Shown one piece after another: positions 17,023 through 25,670 of a stretch of 64,000 nucleotides of DNA. The stretch comes from an uncultured Bacteroidia bacterium (GTDB lineage: Bacteria; Bacteroidota; Bacteroidia; Bacteroidales; UBA932). The notes under the pieces were generated by a model. It was given only the letters and a program-made list of their open reading frames with translations. It had not been told where the DNA came from and ran no database searches. The stretch spans positions 1 to 64,000 of the forward strand of contig CACZKE010000016.1 of the NCBI GenBank assembly GCA_902781705.1, given 5' to 3'. Made by a program: the position numbers and the translations under genes. Every line of letters starts with the position of its first letter. The first letter of the stretch is position 1.

Positions 17023-18057
17023 ATGAAGAAGCTGTTTACCCTTTTCGTGGCTGCGGTCAGCGCCACTGCGGTCCTCTCCGCGCAGGACGCCCAGAAGGCG
17101 GCCGCCGAGGCAGCCGCCGCCCTCACCGCCGCCCAGGACGTTCCCGTCGTCGCTCCCAAGCCCAACTACTGGACGAATTCCATCCTGAACCAGATCAACT
17201 TCGGCCAGACAGCTCTTTGGAACTGGGCCGCCGGCGGCTACAACACCTACACCCTGTCCGCCGCCATCGACGCGAACGCGAACTATGCGAAGGACAAGTC
17301 CACCTGGAACAACCGCCTGCAGCTGGACTACGGTTTCATGTACTCGGCCGACAAGCCCATCCTCCAGAAGACCAAAGACCGGATCTACTTCGAGTCCAAG
17401 TACGGATACAAGACGGACTTGAAACATCTGTTCTATTCGGTCAACTTCGACTTCAAGACCCAGTTCAACAACAACTACAAGTACGGCACCCCGAAGAACG
17501 GCGAGGGTGAGGAACCCACCATCCAGGACTGGCTGGACGCCCGCACCCTGATGTCCGGTCTCTTCTCCCCGGCCTACACGAACCTCGGTATCGGTATCCT
17601 GTGGACGCCGAAGCCCTGGCTCAGCGTGAACTTCGCACCCCTGACCGGCGGTTTCGTCATTGTCAACGACCCGCTGCTGCGCAACACCTACGGCATGCCC
17701 CTCCGGGAAGACGGACTGGACAAGACCGTCGGCGAGAACTTCAAGCCGTTCCGCTTCGAACTCGGTGCCCAGCTCAAGGTGGATGCCAAGTGGGTGATCA
17801 ACGACAACTTCAGCTATACCACGCAGTTCGTGCTGTTCTCCAACTACCTGAACAAGCCCCTGAACATGCGCGTGAACTGGGATAACAAAATGTTCTGGAA
17901 GATGGCCAAGTACTTCGCCTTCACCATCTCCACGAACCTCATCTACGACGACCTCGTCAAGGTGAAGCCGCTCGCCGACGGGACCAAGGTCCCGGCCGTG
18001 CAGTTCAAGGAATTCTTCGAGTTCGGATTCACCTACACGATCGCGAACAAGAAATAA
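17023..18057 (+). CDS. DUF3078 outer-membrane protein
   Basis: This 344-residue protein has a signal peptide (MKKLFTLFVAAVSATAVLSAQ), then an Ala-rich spacer and a beta-barrel-like domain. The sequence NYWTNSILNQINFGQTALWN followed by WAAGG is the diagnostic opening of DUF3078, a Bacteroidota-specific family predicted to form an outer-membrane barrel of about 12 strands. Aromatic-rich alternating strands continue to the end (FGFTYTIANKK). No function is known. It sits between proS and tilS with short gaps (24 and 5 bp), suggesting one transcript. Confidence 0.8.
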   Translation: MKKLFTLFVAAVSATAVLSAQDAQKAAAEAAAALTAAQDVPVVAPKPNYWTNSILNQINFGQTALWNWAAGGYNTYTLSAAIDANANYAKDKSTWNNRLQLDYGFMYSADKPILQKTKDRIYFESKYGYKTDLKHLFYSVNFDFKTQFNNNYKYGTPKNGEGEEPTIQDWLDARTLMSGLFSPAYTNLGIGILWTPKPWLSVNFAPLTGGFVIVNDPLLRNTYGMPLREDGLDKTVGENFKPFRFELGAQLKVDAKWVINDNFSYTTQFVLFSNYLNKPLNMRVNWDNKMFWKMAKYFAFTISTNLIYDDLVKVKPLADGTKVPAVQFKEFFEFGFTYTIANKK

Positions 18058-18062
18058 CGGCC

Positions 18063-19292
18063 ATGGTCCTTGTCGCCGTCAGCGGTGGCCGGGACTCGAT
18101 GGTTCTGGCAGAAAAGGTTCGCTCCGAGGGCGGGCCTTTTGCTGTTGCGCACTGCAACTTCCGGCTCCGGGGCGCCGACAGCGACGCCGACGAGGCCCTG
18201 GTCCGGGCATGGGCGGAGCGCTGCGGCGTTCCCTGCCATGTGAAGGCCTTTGACACGGAGGCCGTTGCAGCCGCGGAAGGCATCAGCATCGAGATGGCCG
18301 CCCGGAAACTCCGCTACCGCTGGTTCGGGGAACTGTGCCGGGAGCATGGGTATGAGGCCGTGCTGACGGCCCACCATGCCGGCGACAACGCCGAGACTTT
18401 CTTTCTGAATCTTCTCCGCGGGACCGGCATCAAAGGGCTCACCGGCATGAAGGCGGAGTCCTTCCTGCCCGATCCGGAATTTGCGGACATTCCGCTCAGA
18501 AGGCCCTTGCTGGGGCTTACGCGTGCGGATATCGACCGTCTCGCCGCGCAGTGGCAGGTTCCCTACCGGGACGACCGGACCAATGCGGAAAACACCGTGA
18601 AGCGGAACAAACTCCGGAACCAGGTCTTCCCCGTCCTCCGGGAAATCAACCCGTCTTTCGAAAAGACGCTCGCCGAGGACATGGAACGCCTGTCGATGAT
18701 CTCCGCCATCGCTGACGGTTACTACCGGGAGAACGCCTCCCTTCTTTGGGACGGGAAGCGCATCGACACGGCCCTTCTCCAGACCTTTCCCCACTGGGAA
18801 TACCTCCTGTACCGGATCCTGGAGGAGGATGGCCTGAGCGCCCCGCTGATCTCCCAGGCGACGGACATCGTCCGGAGCGGCGCCAGCGGGAAGCGGGTGG
18901 GGGCCTTCGTAAGCGCTGCCGGCCGGCTGGTCCGGGAGGAAAGCGCGGGCGTGCCGGAAATCACCGTCACGGAAGAGGCCTGGGAACCGGGCCGCTCCCC
19001 CGTCATGCCAGAGGGCGTGCTCGCCGTGGACGTGGACAAGGTCCACGGGGAACTGGTCGCGGACCGCTGGGTGGCCGGGGACTGGATCCGGCCGCTCGGG
19101 ATGCGGGGCCGTCGGAAACTGCAGGACTGGTTCAAGGACCGGCATTTCTCCCTCGTGGACAAGCAGCAGGCGGTCATCGTCCGCGACAGCGGACTGACGG
19201 ATGCGCACCATGTGGTCGCCATCGCGGGCCACGTCATCGACGATACCTACAGGATTACCGCCGGCACCCGGCGGATTTACCGGATCAAGTGA
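18063..19292 (+). CDS. tilS: tRNA(Ile)-lysidine synthase
   Basis: TilS modifies C34 of the CAU anticodon of tRNA-Ile2 with lysine, using ATP, so that it reads AUA. The PP-loop SGGRDS (residues 7-12) and the TilS-specific LTAHHAGDNAETFFLNLLRG support the call, as do the substrate-binding and C-terminal domains (WIRPLGMRGRRKLQDWFKDR). At 409 residues it is of normal overall length, but the PP-loop starts at residue 7, so the usual N-terminal helix of about 20 residues is missing; the stop of the upstream gene is only 5 bp away, so it cannot be recovered by an earlier start. The stop overlaps the sulfatase start (TGATG). Confidence 0.9.
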   Translation: MVLVAVSGGRDSMVLAEKVRSEGGPFAVAHCNFRLRGADSDADEALVRAWAERCGVPCHVKAFDTEAVAAAEGISIEMAARKLRYRWFGELCREHGYEAVLTAHHAGDNAETFFLNLLRGTGIKGLTGMKAESFLPDPEFADIPLRRPLLGLTRADIDRLAAQWQVPYRDDRTNAENTVKRNKLRNQVFPVLREINPSFEKTLAEDMERLSMISAIADGYYRENASLLWDGKRIDTALLQTFPHWEYLLYRILEEDGLSAPLISQATDIVRSGASGKRVGAFVSAAGRLVREESAGVPEITVTEEAWEPGRSPVMPEGVLAVDVDKVHGELVADRWVAGDWIRPLGMRGRRKLQDWFKDRHFSLVDKQQAVIVRDSGLTDAHHVVAIAGHVIDDTYRITAGTRRIYRIK

Positions 19293-20839
19293 TGGACAGG
19301 CGGCTGTTACTCTCCCTCGGTCTCATCGGGGCCGGTACCGACGCCTTCGCCCAGGAGCGGCCGAACATCGTCCTCTTCCTGGTGGACGACATGGGCGTGA
19401 TGGATACGTCGGTTCCATTCCTTACTGACAGTCAGGGGCTTCCGGTCCGATATCCCCTCAACGACCGGTATCGTACACCGAACATGGAGCGGCTCGCCCG
19501 GCAGGGTGTCCGGTTCTCCCAATTCTATGCGCAGGGCGTCAGTTCCCCCTCCCGGGCTTCCCTCCTCACCGGACAGGACGCCGCCCGGCACCGCACGACC
19601 AACTGGATCCGCAGCGAGGAGAACAACCGGGACGAGTATGGGCCTTACGAGTGGAACTGGGAGGGTCTCCACAGCGGCGACCTTACGCTCCCCCGCGTCC
19701 TGCAGGCGGCCGGCTACCGGACCATCCATGTGGGCAAGGGGCATTTCGGGCCGTTTGACAGCGAAGGGGCGGACCCGCTGAACCTGGGATTCGAGGTCAA
19801 TGTCGCCGGTTCCTCCATCGGCGAGCCCGGCAGTTATCTGGGCGAGAACGGCTACGGTCTCATCCGGGGCGTCCGTTCCCGGGCCGTGCCGGGACTGGAC
19901 AAATATCACGGAACGGACACGTTTCTGACGGAGGCCCTGACCCTGGAAGCCCTGGCCCAGGTCGATACGGCCGTCACCACCGGAAAACCCTTCTTCCTGT
20001 ATCTGTCGCACTACGCGGTCCATAACCCCTTCGAGACGGACCGCCGCTTCGCCGCCCATTATGCCGATACGTCCTACACCCCGGCCTCCCGCGGCTATGC
20101 CACGCTCATCGAGGGCATGGACAAATCCCTCGGCGACATGCTGGACCACCTGGAAAAACTAGGCATCGCGGAAAACACCCTGGTGATCTTTTTGGGAGAC
20201 AACGGCTCCGACGCCCCACTAGGCGGGAGTCACGACATCGGCTCGTCGGCCCCTCTGAGAGGCAAGAAAGGATCTGAATTCGAGGGCGGTACGCGCGTTC
20301 CGTGCATCTTCGCCTGGGCCCGGCCGGACCCCGGGAACCCACTCCAGCAACGGCTCCGTATCCGGCAGGGCGCCGTTTCGGAGCGCATCGGCACCATCAT
20401 GGACATCTTCCCTACCCTGACGCTGGCCGCCGGGGCGCAGGACCTGGTTCCCCTGCCGCCCGCACATGCGGAAGACGGACAACTCCTGCAACCGCTTCTG
20501 GATGGTTCCGGCGATCCTTTCCGGGAGGATACCTTCCTCTGCCATTTCCCGCATCGGCACCGGGGCAGTTATTTCACCTCCTGGCGGCACGGCGACTGGA
20601 AACTCATCTACTATTACAATCCGGAGCACCCGGACTACCCCCAGTGCACCCTCTTCAACCTGAAAGAGGACCCTTCCGAAAGCCATGACCTCCTGTCCGG
20701 GAAAGGTTCACACCGGCACCGCCGCATCGCCCGCCGCCTCCTGAACGAAATGATCGACCGCCTGGAACGCGACGGCGCCCTGTATCCGGTGGATTTCGAA
20801 GGCAAGCCCATCCCGCCCCGCCGGGATGCCGTGCGGTAA
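19292..20839 (+). CDS. Sulfatase, serine-type (S1 family), exported
   Basis: The 515-residue protein has an N-terminal signal-like segment (MDRRLLLSLGLIGAGTDAFA) and the alkaline-phosphatase-fold sulfatase domain. Metal ligands are visible in LVDDMG (D32, D33) and GDNGSD. The activation motif is SSPSR with S84 at the formylglycine position, so it is the Ser type, matured by a radical-SAM anaerobic sulfatase-maturating enzyme that is not in this window. Exported Bacteroidota sulfatases desulfate host mucins, glycosaminoglycans or algal glycans; the substrate cannot be told here. The start overlaps the tilS stop by one base, an odd pairing that probably reflects transcriptional convenience. Confidence 0.85.
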   Translation: MDRRLLLSLGLIGAGTDAFAQERPNIVLFLVDDMGVMDTSVPFLTDSQGLPVRYPLNDRYRTPNMERLARQGVRFSQFYAQGVSSPSRASLLTGQDAARHRTTNWIRSEENNRDEYGPYEWNWEGLHSGDLTLPRVLQAAGYRTIHVGKGHFGPFDSEGADPLNLGFEVNVAGSSIGEPGSYLGENGYGLIRGVRSRAVPGLDKYHGTDTFLTEALTLEALAQVDTAVTTGKPFFLYLSHYAVHNPFETDRRFAAHYADTSYTPASRGYATLIEGMDKSLGDMLDHLEKLGIAENTLVIFLGDNGSDAPLGGSHDIGSSAPLRGKKGSEFEGGTRVPCIFAWARPDPGNPLQQRLRIRQGAVSERIGTIMDIFPTLTLAAGAQDLVPLPPAHAEDGQLLQPLLDGSGDPFREDTFLCHFPHRHRGSYFTSWRHGDWKLIYYYNPEHPDYPQCTLFNLKEDPSESHDLLSGKGSHRHRRIARRLLNEMIDRLERDGALYPVDFEGKPIPPRRDAVR

Positions 20840-20855
20840 GGACCGCCCGGAGCGG

Positions 20856-21509
20856 CTATTCCGCTTCCTGGCGGCGGACGGCTTCCCGGAAGAAGTCCTT
20901 GCGCTGCTGCTGGGTGATGGGGTAGCGGGAGAGGCGGGAGGAGGACTGGAGGCCGTCGGCGAGGTTGCACACGAACAGGTCGTCGACGTCGGCCAGGTAC
21001 AGGCGGTCATAGCGGATGTCCTGGTCCCGCTGGATGCTCAGGGTGTAGTTCATGGTCTTCTGGGCTTCCGCTTCGCCCAACTGGTCCTTGCAGAAGACGA
21101 AGAGGCCGGTCTTTTCGAAATGGCCGTAAAAACCGTTTCCCACTTTGAAGACCTTGCTTTTGATGATGCGCCGCATGGGCAGGGCCATGGTCCAGTAGGA
21201 CAGTTCCCGGGTTCCGATGTAGCGGCCGCCTTCCAGACCGTATGCGTAGCCCGTTTCCAGGATTTCGGCGAGGTCTTCGTCCTCCGGGTCAGGCGTGATG
21301 CCGGCGATGTCGGCCATGAGGGCCGCGGCGGCGTCCTTGGACTGTTCCATGGCGCGGGTGACTTCGATGCCGAGGGTGTGGCCGTCCGCCGACTGCAGGT
21401 CGGGACGGTCCCGGCCCACGAGCGAGGCGAACTCGCTGCCCAGCAGGGTCGAGAGCGTGATCTGGGCGTACTGCTCGAAGAAGCAGGTTCCGAAAGGTCG
21501 ATGTGCCAT
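20856..21509 (-). CDS. Conserved hypothetical protein, possible nuclease-like fold
   Basis: I do not recognise this 217-residue cytosolic protein firmly. It begins MAHRPFGTCFFEQYAQITLS and has no signal or membrane segment. The stretch RPDLQSADGHTLGIEVTRAM has the spacing of a PD-(D/E)xK nuclease core (acidic residue, hairpin, then E-x-T/K), and the C-terminal third (YDRLYLADVDDLFVCNLADG) looks like a second acidic strand. This is a weak structural guess. The gene has its own TATCTTTG box at 21532-21539 and stands between the sulfatase and lpxD on the opposite strand. Confidence 0.55.
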   Translation of the reverse strand: MAHRPFGTCFFEQYAQITLSTLLGSEFASLVGRDRPDLQSADGHTLGIEVTRAMEQSKDAAAALMADIAGITPDPEDEDLAEILETGYAYGLEGGRYIGTRELSYWTMALPMRRIIKSKVFKVGNGFYGHFEKTGLFVFCKDQLGEAEAQKTMNYTLSIQRDQDIRYDRLYLADVDDLFVCNLADGLQSSSRLSRYPITQQQRKDFFREAVRRQEAE

Positions 21510-21531
21510 GGCGTTCCGTGTGTTACGACTC

Positions 21532-21539
21532 CAAAGATA
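21532..21539 (-). promoter_or_regulatory. -7 box TATCTTTG of the hypothetical gene at 21509
   Basis: A perfect minus-strand box 22 bases before ATG 21509. It fixes the start at MAHRPFG, because earlier in-frame codons lie upstream of the promoter. Confidence 0.7.
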
Positions 21540-21567
21540 AGCATTTGTCTCGGAATTGAAAAGTGCG

Positions 21568-21575
21568 TATCTTTG
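21568..21575 (+). promoter_or_regulatory. -7 box TATCTTTG of lpxD
   Basis: A perfect plus-strand box 20 bases before the lpxD ATG at 21596, with an AT-rich upstream region shared with the divergent hypothetical gene. Confidence 0.75.
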
Positions 21576-21595
21576 CACAATACAAAGAATCGACT

Positions 21596-22585
21596 ATGGA
21601 ATTCACCGCAAAACAACTGGCGTATGTACTCCGCGGCACCGTGGACGGGAATGAGAATGCCTCCGCCACCAAGTTCGCGAAGATCGAGCACGGCAAGCCC
21701 GGCACCCTGAGTTTCTTCGCCAATCCCAAATACGAACAGTACGTCTATACCAGCGAGGCGTCCATCATCCTGGTGGACAAGACTTTCGAGCCCAAGCAGC
21801 CCGTGAAGGCCACGCTGGTGCGTGTGGACAACGCCTACACAGCCATCACCGAACTCCTCAAATATGTCTCCGACAAGAAAAAGAAAGCCCGCCGCCACCG
21901 GAGTCTCCGGGCCCGCTGGTTCTGGACGACGAAGTTCGGGAAGAACGTGTATCTCGGGGCTTTCTCCTTCGTGGGCCATCATACGGTCATCGGCGACAAT
22001 ACGCAGATCTATGAGAGCGTGTACATCGGCGACGACTGCAAGATCGGCAAGGACTGCATCATCTATCCCGGCGTGCGCATCTACGCCGGTACGGTCATCG
22101 GCGACCGCACCATCCTCCACGCCGGCTGCGTGATCGGCGGAGACGGCTTCGGGAACGCCCCGCGCCCGGACGGCAGTTGGGAGAAGATCGAACACCTCGG
22201 GAACGTCATCATCGGGTCGGACGTAGAGATCGGCTGCAACACCACCGTGGACCGCGCCCAGATGGAATCCACCATCATCGGCGACGGCGTCCGGATCGAC
22301 AACCTGTGCCAGATCGCCCATAACGTGGTGGTAGGCGACCATACCGTCATGGCGGCGCAGGTGGGCATCGCGGGGTCCACGACCATCGGCAAGTACTGCA
22401 TCATCGCGGGCCAGGTGGGCATCGCCGGGCACCTGAAGATCGCGGACCACACCACCCTGCTGGCGCAGGCGGGCGTGATCGGCAACATCCGGAAGGAAGG
22501 CACGACGCTGCTGGGATCCCCCTGCATCGACCCCAAGCAGTACATGCGGGCTTACGCGAAGTTCCGTCAGAGCGGCTCCGAATAG
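21596..22585 (+). CDS. lpxD: UDP-3-O-acylglucosamine N-acyltransferase
   Basis: LpxD adds the second 3-hydroxyacyl chain to UDP-3-O-acyl-glucosamine in lipid A synthesis. The 329-residue protein has the N-terminal uridine-binding domain ([20 protein letters not shown]) followed by left-handed beta-helix hexapeptide repeats, with the active-site region [20 protein letters not shown]. Residues of about 99-110 ([12 protein letters not shown]) look unlike any LpxD at the domain junction, where small and Pro/Ser-rich residues are expected; the +1 frame there reads ATGVS, so two compensating single-base indels are possible. The C-terminal helix is shorter than in many LpxD. lpxC and lpxA follow. 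The gene is otherwise intact and probably functional. Confidence 0.9.
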   Translation: MEFTAKQLAYVLRGTVDGNENASATKFAKIEHGKPGTLSFFANPKYEQYVYTSEASIILVDKTFEPKQPVKATLVRVDNAYTAITELLKYVSDKKKKARRHRSLRARWFWTTKFGKNVYLGAFSFVGHHTVIGDNTQIYESVYIGDDCKIGKDCIIYPGVRIYAGTVIGDRTILHAGCVIGGDGFGNAPRPDGSWEKIEHLGNVIIGSDVEIGCNTTVDRAQMESTIIGDGVRIDNLCQIAHNVVVGDHTVMAAQVGIAGSTTIGKYCIIAGQVGIAGHLKIADHTTLLAQAGVIGNIRKEGTTLLGSPCIDPKQYMRAYAKFRQSGSE

Positions 22586-22613
22586 CCTTTTTGGGGAATA
22601 TCGGATTTTTGCT

Positions 22614-22621
22614 TACCTTTG
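22614..22621 (+). promoter_or_regulatory. -7 box TACCTTTG of lpxC
   Basis: TACCTTTG, with a TTTG at 22590-22593 at -33 spacing (20 bases), lies upstream of lpxC. The lpxC-lpxA part of the cluster can therefore be transcribed independently of lpxD. Confidence 0.7.
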
Positions 22622-22658
22622 CAAACTTGCAAGAAAAGTTTTACGAAGATATGCGCTG

Positions 22659-23570
22659 ATGCCCTGTAACCAGCATACCATCCGGAAATCCTACTATTTC
22701 GAGGGGAAAGGTCTCCATACCGGGACGTATTCCCACATGAAGCTGATGCCCGCCCCGGCGGGCCACGGCGTCAAGTTCCGCCGGACCGACCTCCGGTCCA
22801 AACCCGTCATCGAAGCCTTCGCCGAGAACGTGACCAACACGGCGCGGAGCACCACCGTGTCCCACAACGAGGCCGTCGCCGTCACGATCGAGCACATCAT
22901 GTCGGCCCTGACGGGACTGGGCGTGGACAATGCCCTCATCGAACTGGACAACATCGAGGTCCCCATCCTGGACGGCAGCGCCCGCCCGTACGTGGAGGCC
23001 ATCCTGCAGGACGGTCTGAAGGACCAGGGGGTCCCGCGCGAGTACATCGACATTCCCCAGTCCCTCGAGATCCGGGACGACCGCACCGGTTCCTGGGTGC
23101 GCATCGAGCCCGCCGCCGGTCCTTCGGCCGACATCACCGTGGACTTCAATTCCAAGATCCTGGGCATCCAGTCCGCCCACTGGGACGAGCACGTGGACTA
23201 CGCCCGCGAGATCGGCGTGTGCCGCACCTTCGTCTTCTTCCATGAGATCGAATACCTGTTCCGGAACAACCTGATCAAGGGCGGCGACGTGGACAACGCC
23301 ATCGTCATCGTGGAGCATCCCGTGAACGAGGAGCAGCTGTCCTCCATCGCCCGGCTGTTCGACATGCCGGACCTCCAGGTCACCAGCGAAGGATACCTGA
23401 ACAACCTGCAACTCCATTTCCCGGACGAGTGCGGCCGGCACAAGCTGCTGGACCTGCTCGGGGACATGCGCCTCGCCGGCGGCTACCTGAACGCCCGCAT
23501 CACGGCCTACAAACCCGGACATTCCATCAACACGAAGGCGGCGAAAGCCCTCCGTGCCCTCTTGAAATAA
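22659..23570 (+). CDS. lpxC: UDP-3-O-acyl-N-acetylglucosamine deacetylase, stand-alone form
   Basis: LpxC is the zinc-dependent committed step of lipid A synthesis. Family motifs are present: the N-terminal GKGLHTGTYSHM, the zinc ligand His in VTIEHIMSAL, the second zinc site in HKLLDLLGD, and the AGGYLNARITAYKPGHS hinge. The protein stops at 303 residues (KALRALLK). In many Bacteroidales LpxC is fused to a C-terminal FabZ dehydratase domain, giving about 460 residues; that domain is absent here and no fabZ lies next to it, as lpxA begins 10 bp later. It is complete as a deacetylase. Confidence 0.93.
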   Translation: MPCNQHTIRKSYYFEGKGLHTGTYSHMKLMPAPAGHGVKFRRTDLRSKPVIEAFAENVTNTARSTTVSHNEAVAVTIEHIMSALTGLGVDNALIELDNIEVPILDGSARPYVEAILQDGLKDQGVPREYIDIPQSLEIRDDRTGSWVRIEPAAGPSADITVDFNSKILGIQSAHWDEHVDYAREIGVCRTFVFFHEIEYLFRNNLIKGGDVDNAIVIVEHPVNEEQLSSIARLFDMPDLQVTSEGYLNNLQLHFPDECGRHKLLDLLGDMRLAGGYLNARITAYKPGHSINTKAAKALRALLK

Positions 23571-23580
23571 ACCATATACT

Positions 23581-24384
23581 ATGAATACGAAGATCCATCC
23601 TCTGGCCGTCGTCAGCCCCAGCGCGAAGCTCGGGGAAGGCGTCGAAGTCGGCCCTTTCGCCTTCATCGATGACAATGTTGAGATCGGCGACGGCTGCAAG
23701 ATCCTCCCGCACGCCACCATCTTTTCCTATGTCAAGATGGGCAGGGACTGCACCGTTTTCCCCGGTGCGGTCGTCGGCGCCGTTCCGCAGGACCTGAAGT
23801 TCGACGGCGAGGTCTCCTACGTGGAAATCGGCGACCGGGTGACCATCCGCGAGTGCGCCACCATCAACCGTGGCACCAAGGCCAGCGGCAAGTTCCTGAC
23901 GAAGGTCGGGAATGACACCCTCGTGATGTCCTATGTCCATATCGCCCACGACTGCTGCATCGGCAACCACTGCATCCTCGTGAGCCACGTCGCCCTCGCC
24001 GGGGAGACGGACATCGAGGACTGGGCCATCCTGGGCGGCGGGACCATGGCGCATCAGTTCACCCACATCGGGCAGCACGCCATGGTGGGCGCCGGTTTCA
24101 AACTGGTCAAGGACGTCCCTCCGTACGTTCTCGCCGGCCGCGAGCCCGTGAGTTTCGAGGGCGTGAACCGCGTGGGTCTGAGCCGCCGCGGCTTCTCCGA
24201 GGAGAAGATCAACGAGATCAAGGACATCTACGAGACGCTGTACTTCAAGGGCATGAACGTGAGCGACGCCCTGGCATACATCGAGCAGAACTTCCCGAAG
24301 ACGGAAGAGCGCGACAACATCATCGCCTTCATCCGCGGCTCCAAGCGCGGGGTCATCAACAAGCCCCGTCCATCCCGCGGGTAA
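23581..24384 (+). CDS. lpxA: Acyl-ACP--UDP-N-acetylglucosamine O-acyltransferase
   Basis: LpxA starts lipid A synthesis by moving a 3-hydroxyacyl chain from ACP to UDP-GlcNAc. The 267-residue protein is a left-handed beta-helix (repeats such as IGDGCK, VEIGDR) with the catalytic His in SYVHIAHDCCIGNH and the family-specific GTMAHQFTHIGQHAMVGAG; the C-terminal helical domain starts near VNRVGLSRRGFS. Length and order match LpxA rather than LpxD. It lies 10 bp after lpxC and 2 bp before the WbqC-like gene, in one operon. Confidence 0.94.
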   Translation: MNTKIHPLAVVSPSAKLGEGVEVGPFAFIDDNVEIGDGCKILPHATIFSYVKMGRDCTVFPGAVVGAVPQDLKFDGEVSYVEIGDRVTIRECATINRGTKASGKFLTKVGNDTLVMSYVHIAHDCCIGNHCILVSHVALAGETDIEDWAILGGGTMAHQFTHIGQHAMVGAGFKLVKDVPPYVLAGREPVSFEGVNRVGLSRRGFSEEKINEIKDIYETLYFKGMNVSDALAYIEQNFPKTEERDNIIAFIRGSKRGVINKPRPSRG

Positions 24385-24386
24385 CC

Positions 24387-25031
24387 GTGCTGCTCTCCAC
24401 GGCATATTTTCCGCCGGCCGCCTGGTTCGCCCTCGTGGCCCGAGACATGACCCTGTCCCCGGACAGGGTTTCTCCTTCTACGGTCTTCCTGGAAGCCCGC
24501 GAGTCCTACCAGAAACAGTCCTGGCGCAACCGTGCCTGTATCCTGGCCGGCGACGGCGTCCAGATGCTCCAGGTCCCGGTGGTCCATGCCGGGTCCATGC
24601 TTATCTCCGAAGTGCAGGTGGACTGGTCCACGCCCTGGCTCGTCCGCACGCAGCGGGCGCTGGATGCGGCCTATTACACATCGGCCTATTACGAGTATTA
24701 CCGGGACGACCTCTTTGCCGTCATGGACCGCAGGCCGGCGCTCCTCTGGGACTGGAACCTGTCCCTGATCCGGTTCATCCTGGACAAGACCGGCCTCGCG
24801 TGCCGGTTTGTGCCCACGGAGTCGTTCACGGCGCCCGGCACCGTCCCCGACGATTACCGGTATGTCCTCCATCCCAAGCGTCCGGACACCGTCCTCCGGG
24901 ACCTCGGCCTGGAAAAGCCGTACTACCAGGTCTTCTCCGACCGCTTCGGCTTCACCCCCGGCCTTTCCGCCCTGGACCTCCTCTTCAACGAAGGCCCGGA
25001 TGCAGTGCTGTGGCTGAAACGGCTCGCCTGA
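24387..25031 (+). CDS. WbqC-like family protein
   Basis: A 214-residue protein with the WbqC opening LLSTAYFPPAAWFALVARDM, the central YQKQSWRNRACILAGDGVQM stretch, and late YYQVFSDRFGFTPGLSALDL followed by LFNEGP, all typical of the family. WbqC proteins are found in O-antigen and glycan gene clusters; the reaction is unproven. The start is GTG at 24387, two bases after the lpxA stop, so it is translated as part of the lpxC-lpxA operon. Bacteroidota often place a WbqC gene next to envelope genes. Confidence 0.75.
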   Translation: MLLSTAYFPPAAWFALVARDMTLSPDRVSPSTVFLEARESYQKQSWRNRACILAGDGVQMLQVPVVHAGSMLISEVQVDWSTPWLVRTQRALDAAYYTSAYYEYYRDDLFAVMDRRPALLWDWNLSLIRFILDKTGLACRFVPTESFTAPGTVPDDYRYVLHPKRPDTVLRDLGLEKPYYQVFSDRFGFTPGLSALDLLFNEGPDAVLWLKRLA

Positions 25032-25078
25032 CGGGAATCAATCTGGACAAATGATTTTGTTTTTCCGCAAAGAATTCT

Positions 25079-25086
25079 TATCTTTG
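25079..25086 (+). promoter_or_regulatory. Promoter of the rimP-nusA-infB operon
   Basis: TATCTTTG at 25079-25086 with TTTG at 25056-25059, exactly 19 bases apart, gives a strong Bacteroidota promoter. A leader of about 100 bases follows and contains a dispersed repeat. Confidence 0.75.
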
Positions 25087-25136
25087 CACCCGTGAACGAG
25101 ATAGAGGACGAGGGTCCCCTATTTTTTGTTATATGG

Positions 25137-25190
25137 AGATTTCTCGACAAGCTCGAAATGACAGAGGAATATCCTCGAAATGACAAAGGA
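25137..25190. repeat. Dispersed AGATTTCTCGA...CGAAATGACA repeat in the rimP leader
   Basis: AGATTTCTCGACAAGCTCGA followed by AATGACA, then a second CTCGAAATGACA, belongs to the same repeat family as 57015-57097 and the in-frame elements at 40669 and 41720. It lies between the promoter and the rimP ATG, so it is transcribed as 5' UTR. Confidence 0.6.
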
Positions 25191-25658
25191 ATGAAAAAGG
25201 AAGATATCATCCGGGCCGTGGAGACGGCCGTGCAGGAAAGAGGGTGCTTCGTCGTGGAAGTGACGGTGAGCGCCGCGAACGACGTGGAGATCGTGATCGA
25301 GAAGGAGGAAGGGATCGTGGACTGGGACGATTGCGCCGCGATCGACAAAGTGGTGCATGCCGCGTTCGACCAGGACGTGGAGGACTATTCCCTCACCGTT
25401 TCCTCCGCCGGACTGGACCGGCCCTTCAAGGTGCTGAAACAGTATTTGAAGGCCGTCGGAAGCAAGGTGGACGTGAAGTTCAAGGGCGGACGCCGGCTCG
25501 TCGCCACCCTCACGGCCGCGACGGAAGACACTGTCACCCTGCAATATACGGCCCTGGAGGCCGTGGAAGGCAAGAAGAAGAAAGAGAAAGTGGAGCACGA
25601 GGACGTGTGCCCGCTCGCGGAGATCAACTCCGTCACCCCGTACATCGATTTCAAATAA
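25191..25658 (+). CDS. rimP: Ribosome maturation factor RimP
   Basis: RimP assists 30S subunit maturation. The 155-residue protein has the N-terminal alpha/beta domain (ERGCFVVEVTVSAANDVEIV) with the signature YSLTVSSAGLDRPFKVLKQY and the C-terminal SH3-like domain (KVDVKFKGGRRLVATLTAAT). ATG 25191 (MKKEDIIRAVE) is chosen; a longer frame begins with GTG 25092 but would translate the dispersed repeat. The order rimP-nusA-infB is conserved across bacteria, and the gap to nusA is 12 bp. Confidence 0.88.
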   Translation: MKKEDIIRAVETAVQERGCFVVEVTVSAANDVEIVIEKEEGIVDWDDCAAIDKVVHAAFDQDVEDYSLTVSSAGLDRPFKVLKQYLKAVGSKVDVKFKGGRRLVATLTAATEDTVTLQYTALEAVEGKKKKEKVEHEDVCPLAEINSVTPYIDFK

Positions 25659-25670
25659 TACGACATAGAC

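Noticed and set aside
25092..25190. N-terminally extended RimP from GTG 25092
   Set aside because: The extension would translate the dispersed repeat and has no similarity to RimP; ATG 25191 gives the usual length.
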